Assembly (NCBI RefSeq): GCF_003259255.1
Contig: NZ_QGOL01000017.1
Location: 43,513 to 107,512, forward strand
DNA: 64,000 nt
Reading direction: 5' to 3'
DNA from: Algoriphagus litoralis
Lineage (GTDB): Bacteria > Bacteroidota > Bacteroidia > Cytophagales > Cyclobacteriaceae
Shown here one piece after another: positions 38,119 through 47,303 of this stretch (positions within the stretch are counted from its first letter, which is position 1; every line of letters starts with the position of its first letter). The notes under the pieces are model-generated. The model was not told the DNA's origin. It did not search any database and was given only the letters and a program-made list of their open reading frames with translations. A program made the position numbers and the translations under genes.

Positions 38119-39891
38119 TTGAGCTTAGAAAAAGAAAATGAATCGTCAGGCGAAATCGTCGACATGAAAGTACTGCGGCAGCTTTACTCCTTTGTAAAGC
38201 CGTACAAAGCGCAGTTTTACTTCTTGGTGTTTTTGACGATTGCCATGGCGATATTGGCGCCGACCCGACCGTATTACATTCAGATAGCTATAGATGACTA
38301 TGTGGCCCTAGGAGATGAAGCAGGGCTTCTACGGATCATTTACATTCTGGTGGGATTGATGACATTGCAGGCCATCGTACAATGGGCCCACACGTACTAT
38401 TCTGGCTGGATCGGTCAGGTGATCATCAAAGACATCAGGGTCAGACTGTATCAGCACTTGCTCAAGCTCCGACTGAAATTTTTTGACAATACGCCAATCG
38501 GCCGATTAGTCACCCGAAATGTCTCCGATATCGAAACCCTCGCCGACGTGTTCAGTGAAGGTTTGGCGGCGATTATCGGGGATTTACTGCAGATCATCAC
38601 GATTTTGGGGGTGATGTTTTACATCGATTGGAAGCTTACCCTAGTGAGTTTGTGTACACTTCCCCTTTTGATTATTTCTACTTATGTATTCAAGGAAAAA
38701 ATCAAAGTCACCTTCAACGACGTCCGAAACGCCGTTTCCAATCTGAATTCATTCCTCCAGGAACACATCACCGGGATGAATATTGTGCAGATATTTAACC
38801 GAGAGCAGCGGGAATTTGAAAAATTCAAAGACATCAACCGAGAGCACCGAACCGCACATATCCGCTCTGTTTTGTATTACTCGATTTACTTTCCTGTAGC
38901 TGAAATCATCCAAGCTATTGGGATCGGCCTGGTGGTTTGGTACGGTGCAGTCGGAGTTTTAGGACTTGAACTTCAGATTGGAGTTTTGATCTCCTTCATC
39001 ATGTATTTGCAGCTTTTCTTCAGACCGATCCGACAGATCGCTGACCGATTCAATACCCTTCAGATGGGCGTGGTGAGTTCTTCCAGGATTTTTAAACTGT
39101 TGGCAAGTTCGGAAAACATAGCCAATGAAGGGAATCACAAACCGGAAAAAATCAAGGGCAATATCCGTCTGGAAAATGTCTGGTTTGCCTACGTGGACGA
39201 AGACTATGTGCTCAAAAACATCAATTTTGAAGTAAAATCAGGTGAAACTGTGGCGCTTGTAGGAGCCACCGGCGCTGGAAAATCATCCATTATCAATTTG
39301 ATTTCGCGCTTTTATGAAATCAACCAAGGACAGATTTTCATCGATGGCACAGAGATCCGCGAATTTGAATTGGGTACTTTGCGCAAACACATTGGAGTCG
39401 TTTTGCAGGATGTTTTCCTTTTCTCTAACACCATATACCACAATATCACCCTGGGAAATCCATCAATTTCCAGAGAGCAAGTCCTGGAAGCAGCGGAAAA
39501 TGTCGGTGCAAGAAAGTTTATTGAGCGACTACCCGGCGGGCTGGATTACAATGTAATGGAACGTGGCGCAACTTTGTCCGTTGGCCAACGACAACTCATT
39601 TCCTTCGTTAGAGCAATGGTGTATAATCCGGAAATTCTGATTTTGGATGAGGCAACTTCCTCAGTGGATAGCGAGACCGAAGAACTGATTCAGGAATCGA
39701 CAGAAAAGATGATGAAAGGGCGAACTTCAATTGTGATCGCCCACCGACTTTCCACGATTCAAAAAGCCGACAAAATCATCGTCCTTCACAAAGGTGAAAT
39801 CGTAGAAACTGGAACTCATGATTCATTGCTTGAGTTAGGTGGCTACTACACCCAACTGCATCAAATGCAACTCAAGATGATGGCGATTTGA
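38119..39891 (+). CDS. ABC exporter, fused transmembrane and ATPase (MsbA/MdlB-like)
   Basis: 590 residues from a TTG start at 38119 (a downstream ATG at 38164 is possible). A six-helix type IV exporter domain (about 20-320) is joined to a nucleotide-binding domain with Walker A GATGAGKSS, signature LSVGQRQL, Walker B ILILDEATSSVD and an H-loop in IVIAHRLS. It should work as a homo- or heterodimer exporting a lipid or drug. It lies 6 nt after truA, so it is operonic. No partner half-transporter is adjacent, which favours a homodimer. Confidence 0.9.
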   Translation: MSLEKENESSGEIVDMKVLRQLYSFVKPYKAQFYFLVFLTIAMAILAPTRPYYIQIAIDDYVALGDEAGLLRIIYILVGLMTLQAIVQWAHTYYSGWIGQVIIKDIRVRLYQHLLKLRLKFFDNTPIGRLVTRNVSDIETLADVFSEGLAAIIGDLLQIITILGVMFYIDWKLTLVSLCTLPLLIISTYVFKEKIKVTFNDVRNAVSNLNSFLQEHITGMNIVQIFNREQREFEKFKDINREHRTAHIRSVLYYSIYFPVAEIIQAIGIGLVVWYGAVGVLGLELQIGVLISFIMYLQLFFRPIRQIADRFNTLQMGVVSSSRIFKLLASSENIANEGNHKPEKIKGNIRLENVWFAYVDEDYVLKNINFEVKSGETVALVGATGAGKSSIINLISRFYEINQGQIFIDGTEIREFELGTLRKHIGVVLQDVFLFSNTIYHNITLGNPSISREQVLEAAENVGARKFIERLPGGLDYNVMERGATLSVGQRQLISFVRAMVYNPEILILDEATSSVDSETEELIQESTEKMMKGRTSIVIAHRLSTIQKADKIIVLHKGEIVETGTHDSLLELGGYYTQLHQMQLKMMAI

Positions 39892-39927
39892 TTCCAGTGA
39901 ACAAAACAAAACCAACTAATTACAATC

Positions 39928-40512
39928 GTGAAATACCGCATTTTATTCCTTCTCCTTTCCTTACCCATGTTGAGTCTTGCTCAAGAACGCGGTGCCGGAA
40001 TCAGATTAGGCGAACCCCTTTCCCTTACTTACAAAGACTTTATCGAGGATTATCTCTCGTATGAAGTCATGCTTGGAGGAGCTGGAATCAATGGTTCGGA
40101 TTACTACCGAAAGGATTTTGAAAACAATCCTCCTTCTTCGAATGCCTTCTACCAGGGCCATGCCGCAAGCCGGGGAGTTTCAATCAATTTCCGAATGGCG
40201 CTTCATGAAGACATTACGGATGTCTTCGACATTACACAGGGATATCTTTTGGGATATGGCGGTGCGGGTATCCAAGTCAGAACGACCAATGTTGATTATA
40301 CTTACATCCAAAGTAATCCTGGACTTCCCGAAACGGTGTTGCGTGAAAAGCGAAACAATTTTGACCTAGGACCCGAAGTTTTTGCAGGTGCAGAATATTA
40401 CTTTGACGAGACACCGATCAGTGTTTTTGTTGAAGTGGGGATGTTTCTGGAGCTAATTGACCGGATCAATCTGAAAGGTCAAGGTGGAGTCGGCGTACGC
40501 TATCTTTTCTAA
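39928..40512 (+). CDS. Outer-membrane beta-barrel protein
   Basis: 194 residues from GTG 39928 with a signal peptide ending at SLAQE. Alternating polar/aromatic strands and a terminal GVGVRYLF strand fit a small (about 8-stranded) barrel. I do not recognise a specific family. It is followed 2 nt later by another envelope protein gene, and the upstream ABC exporter is only about 36 nt away, so the region 38119-41669 may be one envelope-linked transcript. Confidence 0.65.
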   Translation: MKYRILFLLLSLPMLSLAQERGAGIRLGEPLSLTYKDFIEDYLSYEVMLGGAGINGSDYYRKDFENNPPSSNAFYQGHAASRGVSINFRMALHEDITDVFDITQGYLLGYGGAGIQVRTTNVDYTYIQSNPGLPETVLREKRNNFDLGPEVFAGAEYYFDETPISVFVEVGMFLELIDRINLKGQGGVGVRYLF

Positions 40513-40514
40513 AA

Positions 40515-41027
40515 ATGAAAAAAATAAGTGTTATAGGGATCGCTATTTTGGCGGTTTTCTTCCTAGGCTATTTTGCTTTTGATCGTCTCGGAGGAAATAA
40601 TCCAATCCAGGTTGAGCTGGTTGATGGACCTCCACCAAGTCTCGTAGGCCGATCTTTTACCGGGCAGCCACAGGATGAGGAACTAGTCAAAATCTTCAAA
40701 TCTATCGAAACACTTCAATCCTTGCACCCTGGAAAGAAAATTCATACCATTTACTACCAAGAACCGGCTGGTAAACTGGACACCATGAAAGTATTTGTAG
40801 GACTGGACTTGCCATTTGCACCGGCGGAAATGGAATCAAAGACTTTTATAGAACGCAAATACCTTTTGGCAACTATTACAGGAAATCAATGGGTCATGCC
40901 AGGACCAAACAAGGTCAAATCCAAACTTGAGGAATCAGCAGAGGAATTAAACGTTTCATTATCAGGGATTTTTATTGACCGCATTGTCAGTGACACGATG
41001 GTTCAGGTGATTGCACCAATCCGCTAA
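40515..41027 (+). CDS. Membrane-anchored protein, possible GyrI-like domain
   Basis: 170 residues. One N-terminal transmembrane helix (about 5-23) anchors a soluble domain facing the periplasm. The domain begins VELVDGPPPSLVGRSFTG and has a repeated alpha/beta pattern, which recalls GyrI/TEX264-like ligand-binding domains; this is a resemblance only. I cannot assign a function. The start is 2 nt after the barrel gene stop and the collagen-like lipoprotein follows after 72 nt. Confidence 0.6.
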   Translation: MKKISVIGIAILAVFFLGYFAFDRLGGNNPIQVELVDGPPPSLVGRSFTGQPQDEELVKIFKSIETLQSLHPGKKIHTIYYQEPAGKLDTMKVFVGLDLPFAPAEMESKTFIERKYLLATITGNQWVMPGPNKVKSKLEESAEELNVSLSGIFIDRIVSDTMVQVIAPIR

Positions 41028-41099
41028 ACCAATCTTTTTTTTACTTTTCAAACCTTGGCATGAAACCTGCCGTGAAACCTGAAAACAAATCCAGATACT

Positions 41100-41669
41100 A
41101 TGAGAAAACTTTCATCAATTTTTGGCTTGATCCTATTGATAGCATTTCAAGCATGTGAAGGTCCTGAAGGACCACAAGGTGTCCCAGGGCCTCAAGGGCC
41201 TCAGGGACTTCAAGGTGTACCTGGTGCACCTGGTGCACCTGGAGTAAACATTGTTGGTACCACCTATGAAGCAGAAGTTGATTTCACTGCAGAGGAAAAC
41301 TGGGGTGTTGTATTGGATTTTCCCGAAGAATTAGTAGAAAGTGATGCAGTATTGACCTATATCCTATGGGATGTAGTGGACGAAAGACCGATCTGGAGAG
41401 CAGTTCCTCAAACCATCTTTTTCCCAGCAGGTCCCTTGGTATATAATTTTGACTTCTCCACAGTAGATATTCGGCTTTTTCTGGAAGGCACTGTGGATCC
41501 TGCTTCACTCGATGATGTGTGGACTCAAGGACAAATTTTTAGAATAGTAGTAGTCCCATCTGATTTCCCCGATGCTAAAATTGATTGGACAAACTATGAA
41601 GCGGTTACTAAACTGCTGGGTATTGAAGATTCTGATTTTCAAAAATTAGCACCGAAAAAGAAGAATTAA
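41100..41669 (+). CDS. Lipoprotein with collagen-like Gly-X-Y repeat
   Basis: 189 residues. Signal peptide with lipobox FQAC (about residue 19). Directly after the lipidated Cys come ten uninterrupted Gly-X-Y triplets (about 21-50), proline-rich, then a beta-rich C-terminal domain with an acidic middle part. Such repeats can form a triple-helical stalk, which would place three C-terminal heads away from the membrane. The function of the head domain is unknown. A terminator follows at once. It is probably a surface-exposed trimer, by inference. Confidence 0.8.
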   Translation: MRKLSSIFGLILLIAFQACEGPEGPQGVPGPQGPQGLQGVPGAPGAPGVNIVGTTYEAEVDFTAEENWGVVLDFPEELVESDAVLTYILWDVVDERPIWRAVPQTIFFPAGPLVYNFDFSTVDIRLFLEGTVDPASLDDVWTQGQIFRIVVVPSDFPDAKIDWTNYEAVTKLLGIEDSDFQKLAPKKKN

Positions 41670-41692
41670 TTTCATAAGCGAACTCTTTGGCT

Positions 41693-41728
41693 AAGCAAGG
41701 CTCGGGATTCCGGGCCTTGCTTTTTTAT
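41693..41728 (+). terminator. Terminator after the collagen-like lipoprotein gene
   Basis: AAGCAAGGC (41693-41701) pairs with GCCTTGCTT (41714-41722), followed by TTTT. Confidence 0.82.
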
Positions 41729-41762
41729 TTTTGGGCAATCCATCCAAAAATAATTTGGTTCT

Positions 41763-41770
41763 TATCTTTG
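41763..41770 (+). promoter_or_regulatory. -7 box for hemE
   Basis: TATCTTTG exactly matches TAnnTTTG, ending 4 nt before the hemE ATG. No standard TTG upstream. Confidence 0.5.
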
Positions 41771-41774
41771 CGCC

Positions 41775-42800
41775 ATGCAACTCAAAAATGATTTGCTGCT
41801 ACGGGCAGCGAGAGGTGAAAAGACAGAGCGAACCCCTGTATGGTTGATGCGTCAAGCCGGCCGGATACTCCCTGAATATCGGGCAGTTCGTGATTCCGTA
41901 AGCGGCTTCATAGAACTCGCGCAAACTCCCGAGCTGGCAGCTGAGGTGACCATTCAGCCGGTGGATATTTTGGATGTAGATGCAGCGATCATTTTTTCAG
42001 ATATTTTGGTCATCCCGGAAGCGATGGGATTGCCTTATGAAATGGTCGAAAAACGTGGTCCATGGTTTCCTCAAACTGTAAGAAGCCAATCAGACTTGAA
42101 AAAACTTCGGGTGGCCGATGGCGACAATGACTTAAAATATGTGCTGGATGCGATCCAAATCACCAAAAAAGCACTGAACGGAAGAGTCCCACTCATCGGA
42201 TTTGCCGGGGCTCCATGGACGATATTTGCCTACATGGTCGAAGGAAGTGGCAGCAAGACCTTTTCCAAATCCCGGGAAATGCTCTATCGAGATCCAGTTT
42301 TCTCTCATAAGCTGCTCCAACTTATTACCGATTCGACGATCAATTACCTCAAAGCCCAAATTCGTGCTGGAGCAGACTTGGTCCAGCTATTTGACAGTTG
42401 GGCGGGGATTTTAGGTCCAAAGCAGTATCAGGAATTTTCATTGAATTATATCTCACAAATCTGTGATGCGATTACAGAAGTTCCTGTCACTGTTTTTGCC
42501 AAAGGCGCATTTTTCGCCAGAGAAGAAATGGGACAGCTTAATTGTGAAACGATCGGACTCGACTGGAACATGGGAATCGCTGAATCAAGACGACTAGTCG
42601 GAGAAGACAAAACCCTACAGGGAAATCTAGATCCTGCAGCGCTCTATGGCAATCCGGATCAGGTTCGTGCAGCTACAATCGAAATGATGGAGCAGTTCCG
42701 AGGATCTCGTCACATTGCCAATCTTGGTCATGGAGTTTACCCTGACATCGATCCGGAAATGGTGAAGGTATTTATTCAGACCGTCAAAGAATTTAAATAA
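41775..42800 (+). CDS. hemE: Uroporphyrinogen decarboxylase
   Basis: 341 residues. The UroD signatures [16 protein letters not shown] and [16 protein letters not shown] are present, with the substrate-binding Arg and Asp residues in the first motif. It decarboxylates uroporphyrinogen III to coproporphyrinogen III in haem synthesis. hemB lies 8 kb away in the other orientation, so the haem genes are dispersed. The start codon is only 4 nt after a promoter box, which suggests a leaderless transcript. Confidence 0.96.
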   Translation: MQLKNDLLLRAARGEKTERTPVWLMRQAGRILPEYRAVRDSVSGFIELAQTPELAAEVTIQPVDILDVDAAIIFSDILVIPEAMGLPYEMVEKRGPWFPQTVRSQSDLKKLRVADGDNDLKYVLDAIQITKKALNGRVPLIGFAGAPWTIFAYMVEGSGSKTFSKSREMLYRDPVFSHKLLQLITDSTINYLKAQIRAGADLVQLFDSWAGILGPKQYQEFSLNYISQICDAITEVPVTVFAKGAFFAREEMGQLNCETIGLDWNMGIAESRRLVGEDKTLQGNLDPAALYGNPDQVRAATIEMMEQFRGSRHIANLGHGVYPDIDPEMVKVFIQTVKEFK

Positions 42801-42818
42801 AACGATACACGAAGTCCA

Positions 42819-42855
42819 AAAAAAGCTGTTCAGATCAATTCGAGCAGCTTTTTTG
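42819..42855. terminator. Terminator between hemE and the MOSC gene
   Basis: A 9-bp stem with one G-T pair (42823-42831 with 42842-42850), with A- and T-tracts on both sides; it can serve the convergent genes. Confidence 0.78.
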
Positions 42856-42870
42856 TGCCTAAAAGCCGAA

Positions 42871-43680
42871 TCAATCCAGAATCTGGATTTCATCTCCGAT
42901 TTTTATCCTTCCGTGTTGAAGGGCAACTACATTTTGCCCGAAATACACTTTGTTATTGATTGTGCGATAGCTTGAGAGTGTTTTCAGTGGTTCTTTTCCC
43001 TTTTCACCCGAATCTTGATCGACCGTGATCATTACACAGCGGGCGCAGGGCTTAACAATTTGAAACTGAACCTCACCTATTTTGACTTTGCGAAGCGAAT
43101 CTTCCAAAAACGGAGTTCCCCCTGAAAACACAATATTTGGACGGAAGCGATCCATAGGAATCGGCACCTCGAGCCTAGAATTTAAGTCATTTAATGACTC
43201 TTGTCCTATGAGGAGATACGGCATCCCATCTGCAAAACTCACAGATTCCCCTTGAACTGCATATCGTGGATCTACCTTTCTGTGGGAATCTTCCGGCATG
43301 ATCATCAGTTTGGCCTCAATCCCCAGAAAATCAGAAAACCACCGATTGATCTCGGGACTCACCTCTTTACCAACCACGCGATCATCCCAAATAGTCACCC
43401 ATAATTCTGGGCCTATAGCCAGATTTAATGGGATATTGACTGCTCTTGAAGGCTCCTTTTTATGGAAAACAGTCAAATCCTCTCTTCCCAAAATAACAGC
43501 CAAGTGTGCCAAGTGAGGATGAGATCGCTGGGAGATAAAAACTCCTTGATGATCCACTAACATCCATCTTCTGTCATACTGGAAGCCTTTTTCTTCCACT
43601 AGCCCCTCTATCTGGCGAATGCCGCCGAGCGACTTGATCGGATAAATGAAGATATCCTGAACCACTAGTTTCTTTTCCAT
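42871..43680 (-). CDS. MOSC-domain protein (MOSC_N plus MOSC)
   Basis: 269 residues from ATG 43680; a TTG one codon upstream is less likely. An N-terminal MOSC_N beta-barrel (about 1-115, IYPIKSLGGIRQIEG and RRWMLVDHQG) is followed by the MOSC domain. The molybdenum-ligand Cys is in KPCARCVMITVDQDSG. Similar proteins (mARC, YcbX) reduce N-hydroxylated substrates using molybdenum cofactor. There is no ferredoxin domain, so electrons must come from elsewhere. The gene is monocistronic. Confidence 0.88.
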   Translation of the reverse strand: MEKKLVVQDIFIYPIKSLGGIRQIEGLVEEKGFQYDRRWMLVDHQGVFISQRSHPHLAHLAVILGREDLTVFHKKEPSRAVNIPLNLAIGPELWVTIWDDRVVGKEVSPEINRWFSDFLGIEAKLMIMPEDSHRKVDPRYAVQGESVSFADGMPYLLIGQESLNDLNSRLEVPIPMDRFRPNIVFSGGTPFLEDSLRKVKIGEVQFQIVKPCARCVMITVDQDSGEKGKEPLKTLSSYRTINNKVYFGQNVVALQHGRIKIGDEIQILD

Positions 43681-43711
43681 CAATCAAAAATAAGAGAAAT
43701 CAGCGGGGCGG

Positions 43712-43876
43712 CTAAGCCGTGAAAAACAAATTTTGAATCCCGACTGATTTGAACAAATCAGCAAGATCCATGGAAAAATGTAGATTTCGGGTAAAATATA
43801 GGACTACCAATCCCAACAAAAGGACTAAGAGCCATTTGGCCCGGTCACGGCTCAGGGGAGAAGAAAAAAGTCGCAT
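43712..43876 (-). CDS. Possible small membrane protein, 54 residues
   Basis: An open frame from ATG 43876 with a positively charged N-terminus (RDRAK), one strong hydrophobic helix (WLLVLLLGLVVLYF) and a short amphipathic C-terminus with DLADLFKSVGIQNLFF. Charge asymmetry predicts an N-in single-pass protein. It sits in an otherwise empty 430-nt gap between the MOSC gene and dnaK. The codon pattern looks coding, but I know of no family. Confidence 0.38.
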   Translation of the reverse strand: MRLFSSPLSRDRAKWLLVLLLGLVVLYFTRNLHFSMDLADLFKSVGIQNLFFTA

Positions 43877-44110
43877 CACTTCATAGATGCAGTAGATAGA
43901 ATTGAGGTTGCATTTTAAAACTGATGGTGGGAAAACCTGCCAAAAACGGAAGCTTGTTTTCTCAGAAAAGTGACAATTCGATTTTTATTTCAGAAGAGGA
44001 ATGGCAGTTTGACTGACAATCTGACACCAAAATGCAGATTTTCTCCAGTGGCACATCCCTTGAAGAACGAGGAATGTACAATTAATGCAACTAGCTAAAT
44101 CTACATAATC
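43877..44110. other. dnaK upstream region
   Basis: 234 nt with no gene. No CIRCE-type dyad and no exact TAnnTTTG box are visible, so the heat-shock control is unresolved. Confidence 0.4.
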
Positions 44111-46024
44111 ATGGGAAAAATTATAGGCATTGACTTGGGTACCACCAACTCCTGCGTAGCCGTAATGGAGGGTAATGAGCCCGTAGTCATCCAAAACAGC
44201 GAAGGAAGAAGAACCACTCCATCTATTGTGGCTTTTCTTGATAATGGAAACGGTGAGCGTAAAGTAGGAGATCCTGCAAAGCGGCAAGCCATTACCAACC
44301 CTGCAAACACTATTTCTTCAGTAAAACGATTCATGGGAAAGAAATTCTCTGAAGTTTCCGCTGAAAAAAAGCATGCATCTTACAAAGTCGAACAAGGAAC
44401 AAATGATACCGTAGTCGTAAAAATCGGCGACAGATCGTACACTCCGCAGGAACTTTCTGCAATGATCCTTCAGAAGATGAAGAGCACTGCCGAAGACTTC
44501 TTGGGTCAAACAGTAACTGAAGCTGTCATCACTGTTCCTGCATATTTCAATGACGCAGAACGTCAGGCAACCAAAGAAGCCGGACAAATCGCGGGGCTTG
44601 AAGTGAAGCGAATCATCAACGAGCCGACAGCAGCAGCTTTGGCTTACGGGATGGATAAGAAGCACCAAGACATGAAAATCGCTGTGTATGACCTTGGTGG
44701 TGGTACATTCGATATTTCAATTCTTGAATTAGGTGATGGAGTATTCGAAGTAAAATCTACCAACGGTGACGTGCACTTGGGTGGTGATGACTTTGACCAA
44801 GTGATCATTGATTGGTTGGCAAACGAATTCCAGACTGAAGAGTCCATCGATCTGAGAAAAGATCCTATGGCGCTTCAGCGTCTAAAGGAAGCAGCCGAGA
44901 AAGCAAAAATCGAGCTTTCAAGCTCTGCTTCTACTGAAATCAACCTTCCATACATCACGGCTACTCAGACTGGTCCAAAGCACTTGGTAAGACAGTTGAG
45001 CAGAGCGAAGTTTGAGCAATTATCAGAATCTCTGGTGAAGCGATCCATGGATCCATGTATCAAGGCATTGAAAGACGCAGGTCTCAGTGCTTCTGATATC
45101 GATGAAGTAATTCTTGTCGGAGGATCTACCCGAATTCCTAGAATTCAGGAAGAAGTGGAGAAATTCTTCGGAAAGAAACCATCCAAAGGTGTAAACCCTG
45201 ATGAGGTTGTAGCAATCGGTGCTGCCATTCAAGGTGGTGTTTTGACCGGTGAAGTGAAAGATGTCCTTCTTTTGGATGTGACTCCACTTTCATTGGGAAT
45301 CGAAACCATGGGCGGTGTATTTACAAAATTGATCGAATCCAACACGACAATTCCTACCAAGAAGTCAGAAGTGTTCTCTACCGCGGTGGACAATCAGCCA
45401 GCAGTGGATATCCATGTACTTCAGGGAGAGAGACCTTTGTCAAAAGACAACAGATCAATCGGTAGATTCCAACTTTCTGACATCCCGCCGGCACCAAGAG
45501 GTGTACCTCAGATCGAAGTGACCTTCGATATTGATGCGAACGGTATTCTGAATGTATCCGCAAAAGACAAAGGAACTGGCAAAGAGCAGAAGATTAAGAT
45601 CGAAGCTTCTTCTGGACTTTCTCAGGACGACATTGAGCGAATGAAGCGTGAAGCAGAAGCAAATGCTTCATCCGATAAGGCTGAAAAAGAAAAAATCGAA
45701 AAGCTGAACCAAGCTGACAGTTTGATTTTCCAAACTGAAAAACAACTGAAAGAATACGGTGAAAAGCTTTCTGATGGAAACAAAGCGAATATCGGCGCTG
45801 CCTTAGAAGCCTTGAAATCTGCTCACGGGTCTAAAAACATCGAAGGCGTAGATGCTGCGATGGAAAGCTTGAACAAAGCTTGGGAAGGTGCATCTCAGGA
45901 AATGTACAACGCAACCCAAGGTGCAGGTGCTCAACCAGGACCTGATGCAGGTACTGCGGAAAGCACTTCCGGTGACGGAGTGTCAGATGTAGACTATGAA
46001 GAAGTAAGCGAGGACAAAAAATAA
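44111..46024 (+). CDS. dnaK: Chaperone DnaK (Hsp70)
   Basis: 637 residues. [16 protein letters not shown] opens the ATPase domain, with [14 protein letters not shown] and [11 protein letters not shown] further on; the substrate domain starts at about 390 ([14 protein letters not shown]). The C-terminal tail is acidic and ends in EEVSEDKK. It folds nascent and damaged proteins with DnaJ and GrpE. Neither grpE nor dnaJ is next to it, which is common in Bacteroidota. A solitary GroES gene follows after a terminator. Confidence 0.97.
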   Translation: MGKIIGIDLGTTNSCVAVMEGNEPVVIQNSEGRRTTPSIVAFLDNGNGERKVGDPAKRQAITNPANTISSVKRFMGKKFSEVSAEKKHASYKVEQGTNDTVVVKIGDRSYTPQELSAMILQKMKSTAEDFLGQTVTEAVITVPAYFNDAERQATKEAGQIAGLEVKRIINEPTAAALAYGMDKKHQDMKIAVYDLGGGTFDISILELGDGVFEVKSTNGDVHLGGDDFDQVIIDWLANEFQTEESIDLRKDPMALQRLKEAAEKAKIELSSSASTEINLPYITATQTGPKHLVRQLSRAKFEQLSESLVKRSMDPCIKALKDAGLSASDIDEVILVGGSTRIPRIQEEVEKFFGKKPSKGVNPDEVVAIGAAIQGGVLTGEVKDVLLLDVTPLSLGIETMGGVFTKLIESNTTIPTKKSEVFSTAVDNQPAVDIHVLQGERPLSKDNRSIGRFQLSDIPPAPRGVPQIEVTFDIDANGILNVSAKDKGTGKEQKIKIEASSGLSQDDIERMKREAEANASSDKAEKEKIEKLNQADSLIFQTEKQLKEYGEKLSDGNKANIGAALEALKSAHGSKNIEGVDAAMESLNKAWEGASQEMYNATQGAGAQPGPDAGTAESTSGDGVSDVDYEEVSEDKK

Positions 46025-46080
46025 TCCGCGCTGAAACAAGATTTCCTCGGTGACGGAATCGTTCTGACACCGCTTATATC

Positions 46081-46125
46081 AAAAGCCAAGAATCGAGATT
46101 TCAGGATCAAGACTCTTGGCTTTTT
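46081..46125 (+). terminator. Terminator after dnaK
   Basis: An 11-bp stem (46081-46091 with 46114-46124) with a large loop, followed by T residues. Confidence 0.75.
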
Positions 46126-46148
46126 CCTTCTCTAAAAAATCACACAAC

Positions 46149-46523
46149 ATGCAACTTACTGCTGAAAATAAATTGAAGAAACTCATCGTAGTGGGTGATC
46201 GGGTTCTAATCCGCCTGAAAAAACCAAATGAAAAAACCGGCTCGGGACTCTATCTTCCTCCAGGTGTGCAAGAAAAGGAGAAGGTCCAACAAGGCTATAT
46301 CATTAAAGCTGGTCCCGGCTATCCGATTCCAATGCCTGTAGAGGACAGTGAGCCCTGGATGGATCAAGAGGAAAAAGTCAAATATGTTCCCCTCCAAGCA
46401 AAAGAAGGAGATTTGGCGATATTTCTGCTTTCAGGGTCTCATGAGGTAATTTACGAAGGAGAAAAATACTTTATCGTGTCGCAGGGGGCCATCTTAATGC
46501 TGGAACGAGAAACCGAACTATAA
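46149..46523 (+). CDS. GroES-family co-chaperone, long variant
   Basis: 124 residues from ATG 46149. The GroES fold is recognisable: VGDRVLIRLKKPNEKTGSG at the start, a mobile-loop region GLYLPPGVQEKEKVQQG, GYIIKAGPG, and a C-terminal EGEKYFIVSQGAILMLE strand. It differs from standard GroES (90-97 residues) by an insertion of about 25 residues around MPVEDSEPWMDQEEKVKY, and the mobile-loop tripeptide is LYL in place of the hydrophobic IVL-type contact. No groEL is adjacent. It may be a paralogue with a dedicated partner; a canonical groES should exist elsewhere. Confidence 0.85.
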   Translation: MQLTAENKLKKLIVVGDRVLIRLKKPNEKTGSGLYLPPGVQEKEKVQQGYIIKAGPGYPIPMPVEDSEPWMDQEEKVKYVPLQAKEGDLAIFLLSGSHEVIYEGEKYFIVSQGAILMLERETEL

Positions 46524-46529
46524 AAATTA

Positions 46530-46553
46530 AGCCCGGAAGTACCGGGCTTTTGT
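46530..46553. terminator. Terminator between groES-like and the 120-residue gene
   Basis: AGCCCGG pairs with CCGGGCT (46530-46536 with 46542-46548), then TTTTG; both convergent genes end beside it. Confidence 0.78.
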
Positions 46554-46555
46554 AT

Positions 46556-46918
46556 TTAATGAAACCAACCTTTTTTCGGTCTCATTGATTTTGGTTTTTC
46601 ATAAACTGCCTTGGTATCCACTTTGGCAGGTTTTTTATCCCAAGGATTGCTATTTTTCGCTTTCAGTCCTTTAGGATTGTCGATAGTTTCTCTAAAGCCA
46701 ACCTTTAATTTAGTTGTTGGTTTGGCCATCCAGACCTCAGTATTTTTAGCTAATGGTCCTTTGACAGTGACTGGGCTTGATTCGTGAACTAACGTGATCT
46801 TTGGTCCTTGAATAGTTCCTGCCGGTGCGTTTTTAAATTTGGGGCCCATGAGCATTTCTTGAGAATAACAAAGCGTAGAAAAGGCCAGAGCAGAGATAAA
46901 CAGGGTCAACTTTTTCAT
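46556..46918 (-). CDS. Secreted hypothetical protein, 120 residues
   Basis: Signal peptide ending at CYSQ (about residue 20). The mature part is short, basic and repetitive in style, with several Lys-Pro and Asn-Pro turns (GPKFKNAPAG, GPLAKNTEVW, DNPKGLKAKN, KKPAKVD). I recognise no family. High Lys and low hydrophobicity suggest a secreted, partly disordered protein. It stands alone, with a 385-nt non-coding stretch upstream. Confidence 0.6.
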   Translation of the reverse strand: MKKLTLFISALAFSTLCYSQEMLMGPKFKNAPAGTIQGPKITLVHESSPVTVKGPLAKNTEVWMAKPTTKLKVGFRETIDNPKGLKAKNSNPWDKKPAKVDTKAVYEKPKSMRPKKGWFH

Positions 46919-47240
46919 GTGATTTTTATTAAGTTAAATGCCACATGGAATCTTACTTGGATATTCACAATCTCTACGAGTGATACGAATATCAAGCTCG
47001 ATTTCATAGCTGTACATTTGGGTTCGTACAAAACTATACAGATTTTCGAACTTGAATGTTTCAGGATTCAGTTGATTTAGATCAATTTAATTAAAAAAAA
47101 GAAATATTATTCTTATTTTAAAATGGAATCAATTCAAAACCACACATAATTTCAATCCTGAAAAAATGAAATCACATCAATTTGTGTCAGAATTGATTGT
47201 TTTGAAATCTGATTTAGAGATTTTTTACACAAAAAATAAA
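46919..47240. other. AT-rich non-coding stretch
   Basis: About 320 nt that should include the promoter of the 120-residue secreted protein gene. I see A-tracts and T-tracts but no exact TAnnTTTG box, no RNA gene and no credible ORF. Confidence 0.4.
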
Positions 47241-47268
47241 AAACCGAGGTGAAATTCACCCCGGCTTT
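47241..47268 (-). terminator. Terminator of the porin gene
   Basis: An imperfect stem with CCG-A-GGTGA pairing to TCACC-C-CGG; the T-tract is on the minus strand. Confidence 0.7.
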
Positions 47269-47303
47269 AATTTAACAATAGACCCTGTTTAAATTTTCAA
47301 TAG

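Noticed and set aside
43877..44110. CIRCE heat-shock operator before dnaK
   Set aside because: No TTAGCACTC-type inverted repeat could be found.
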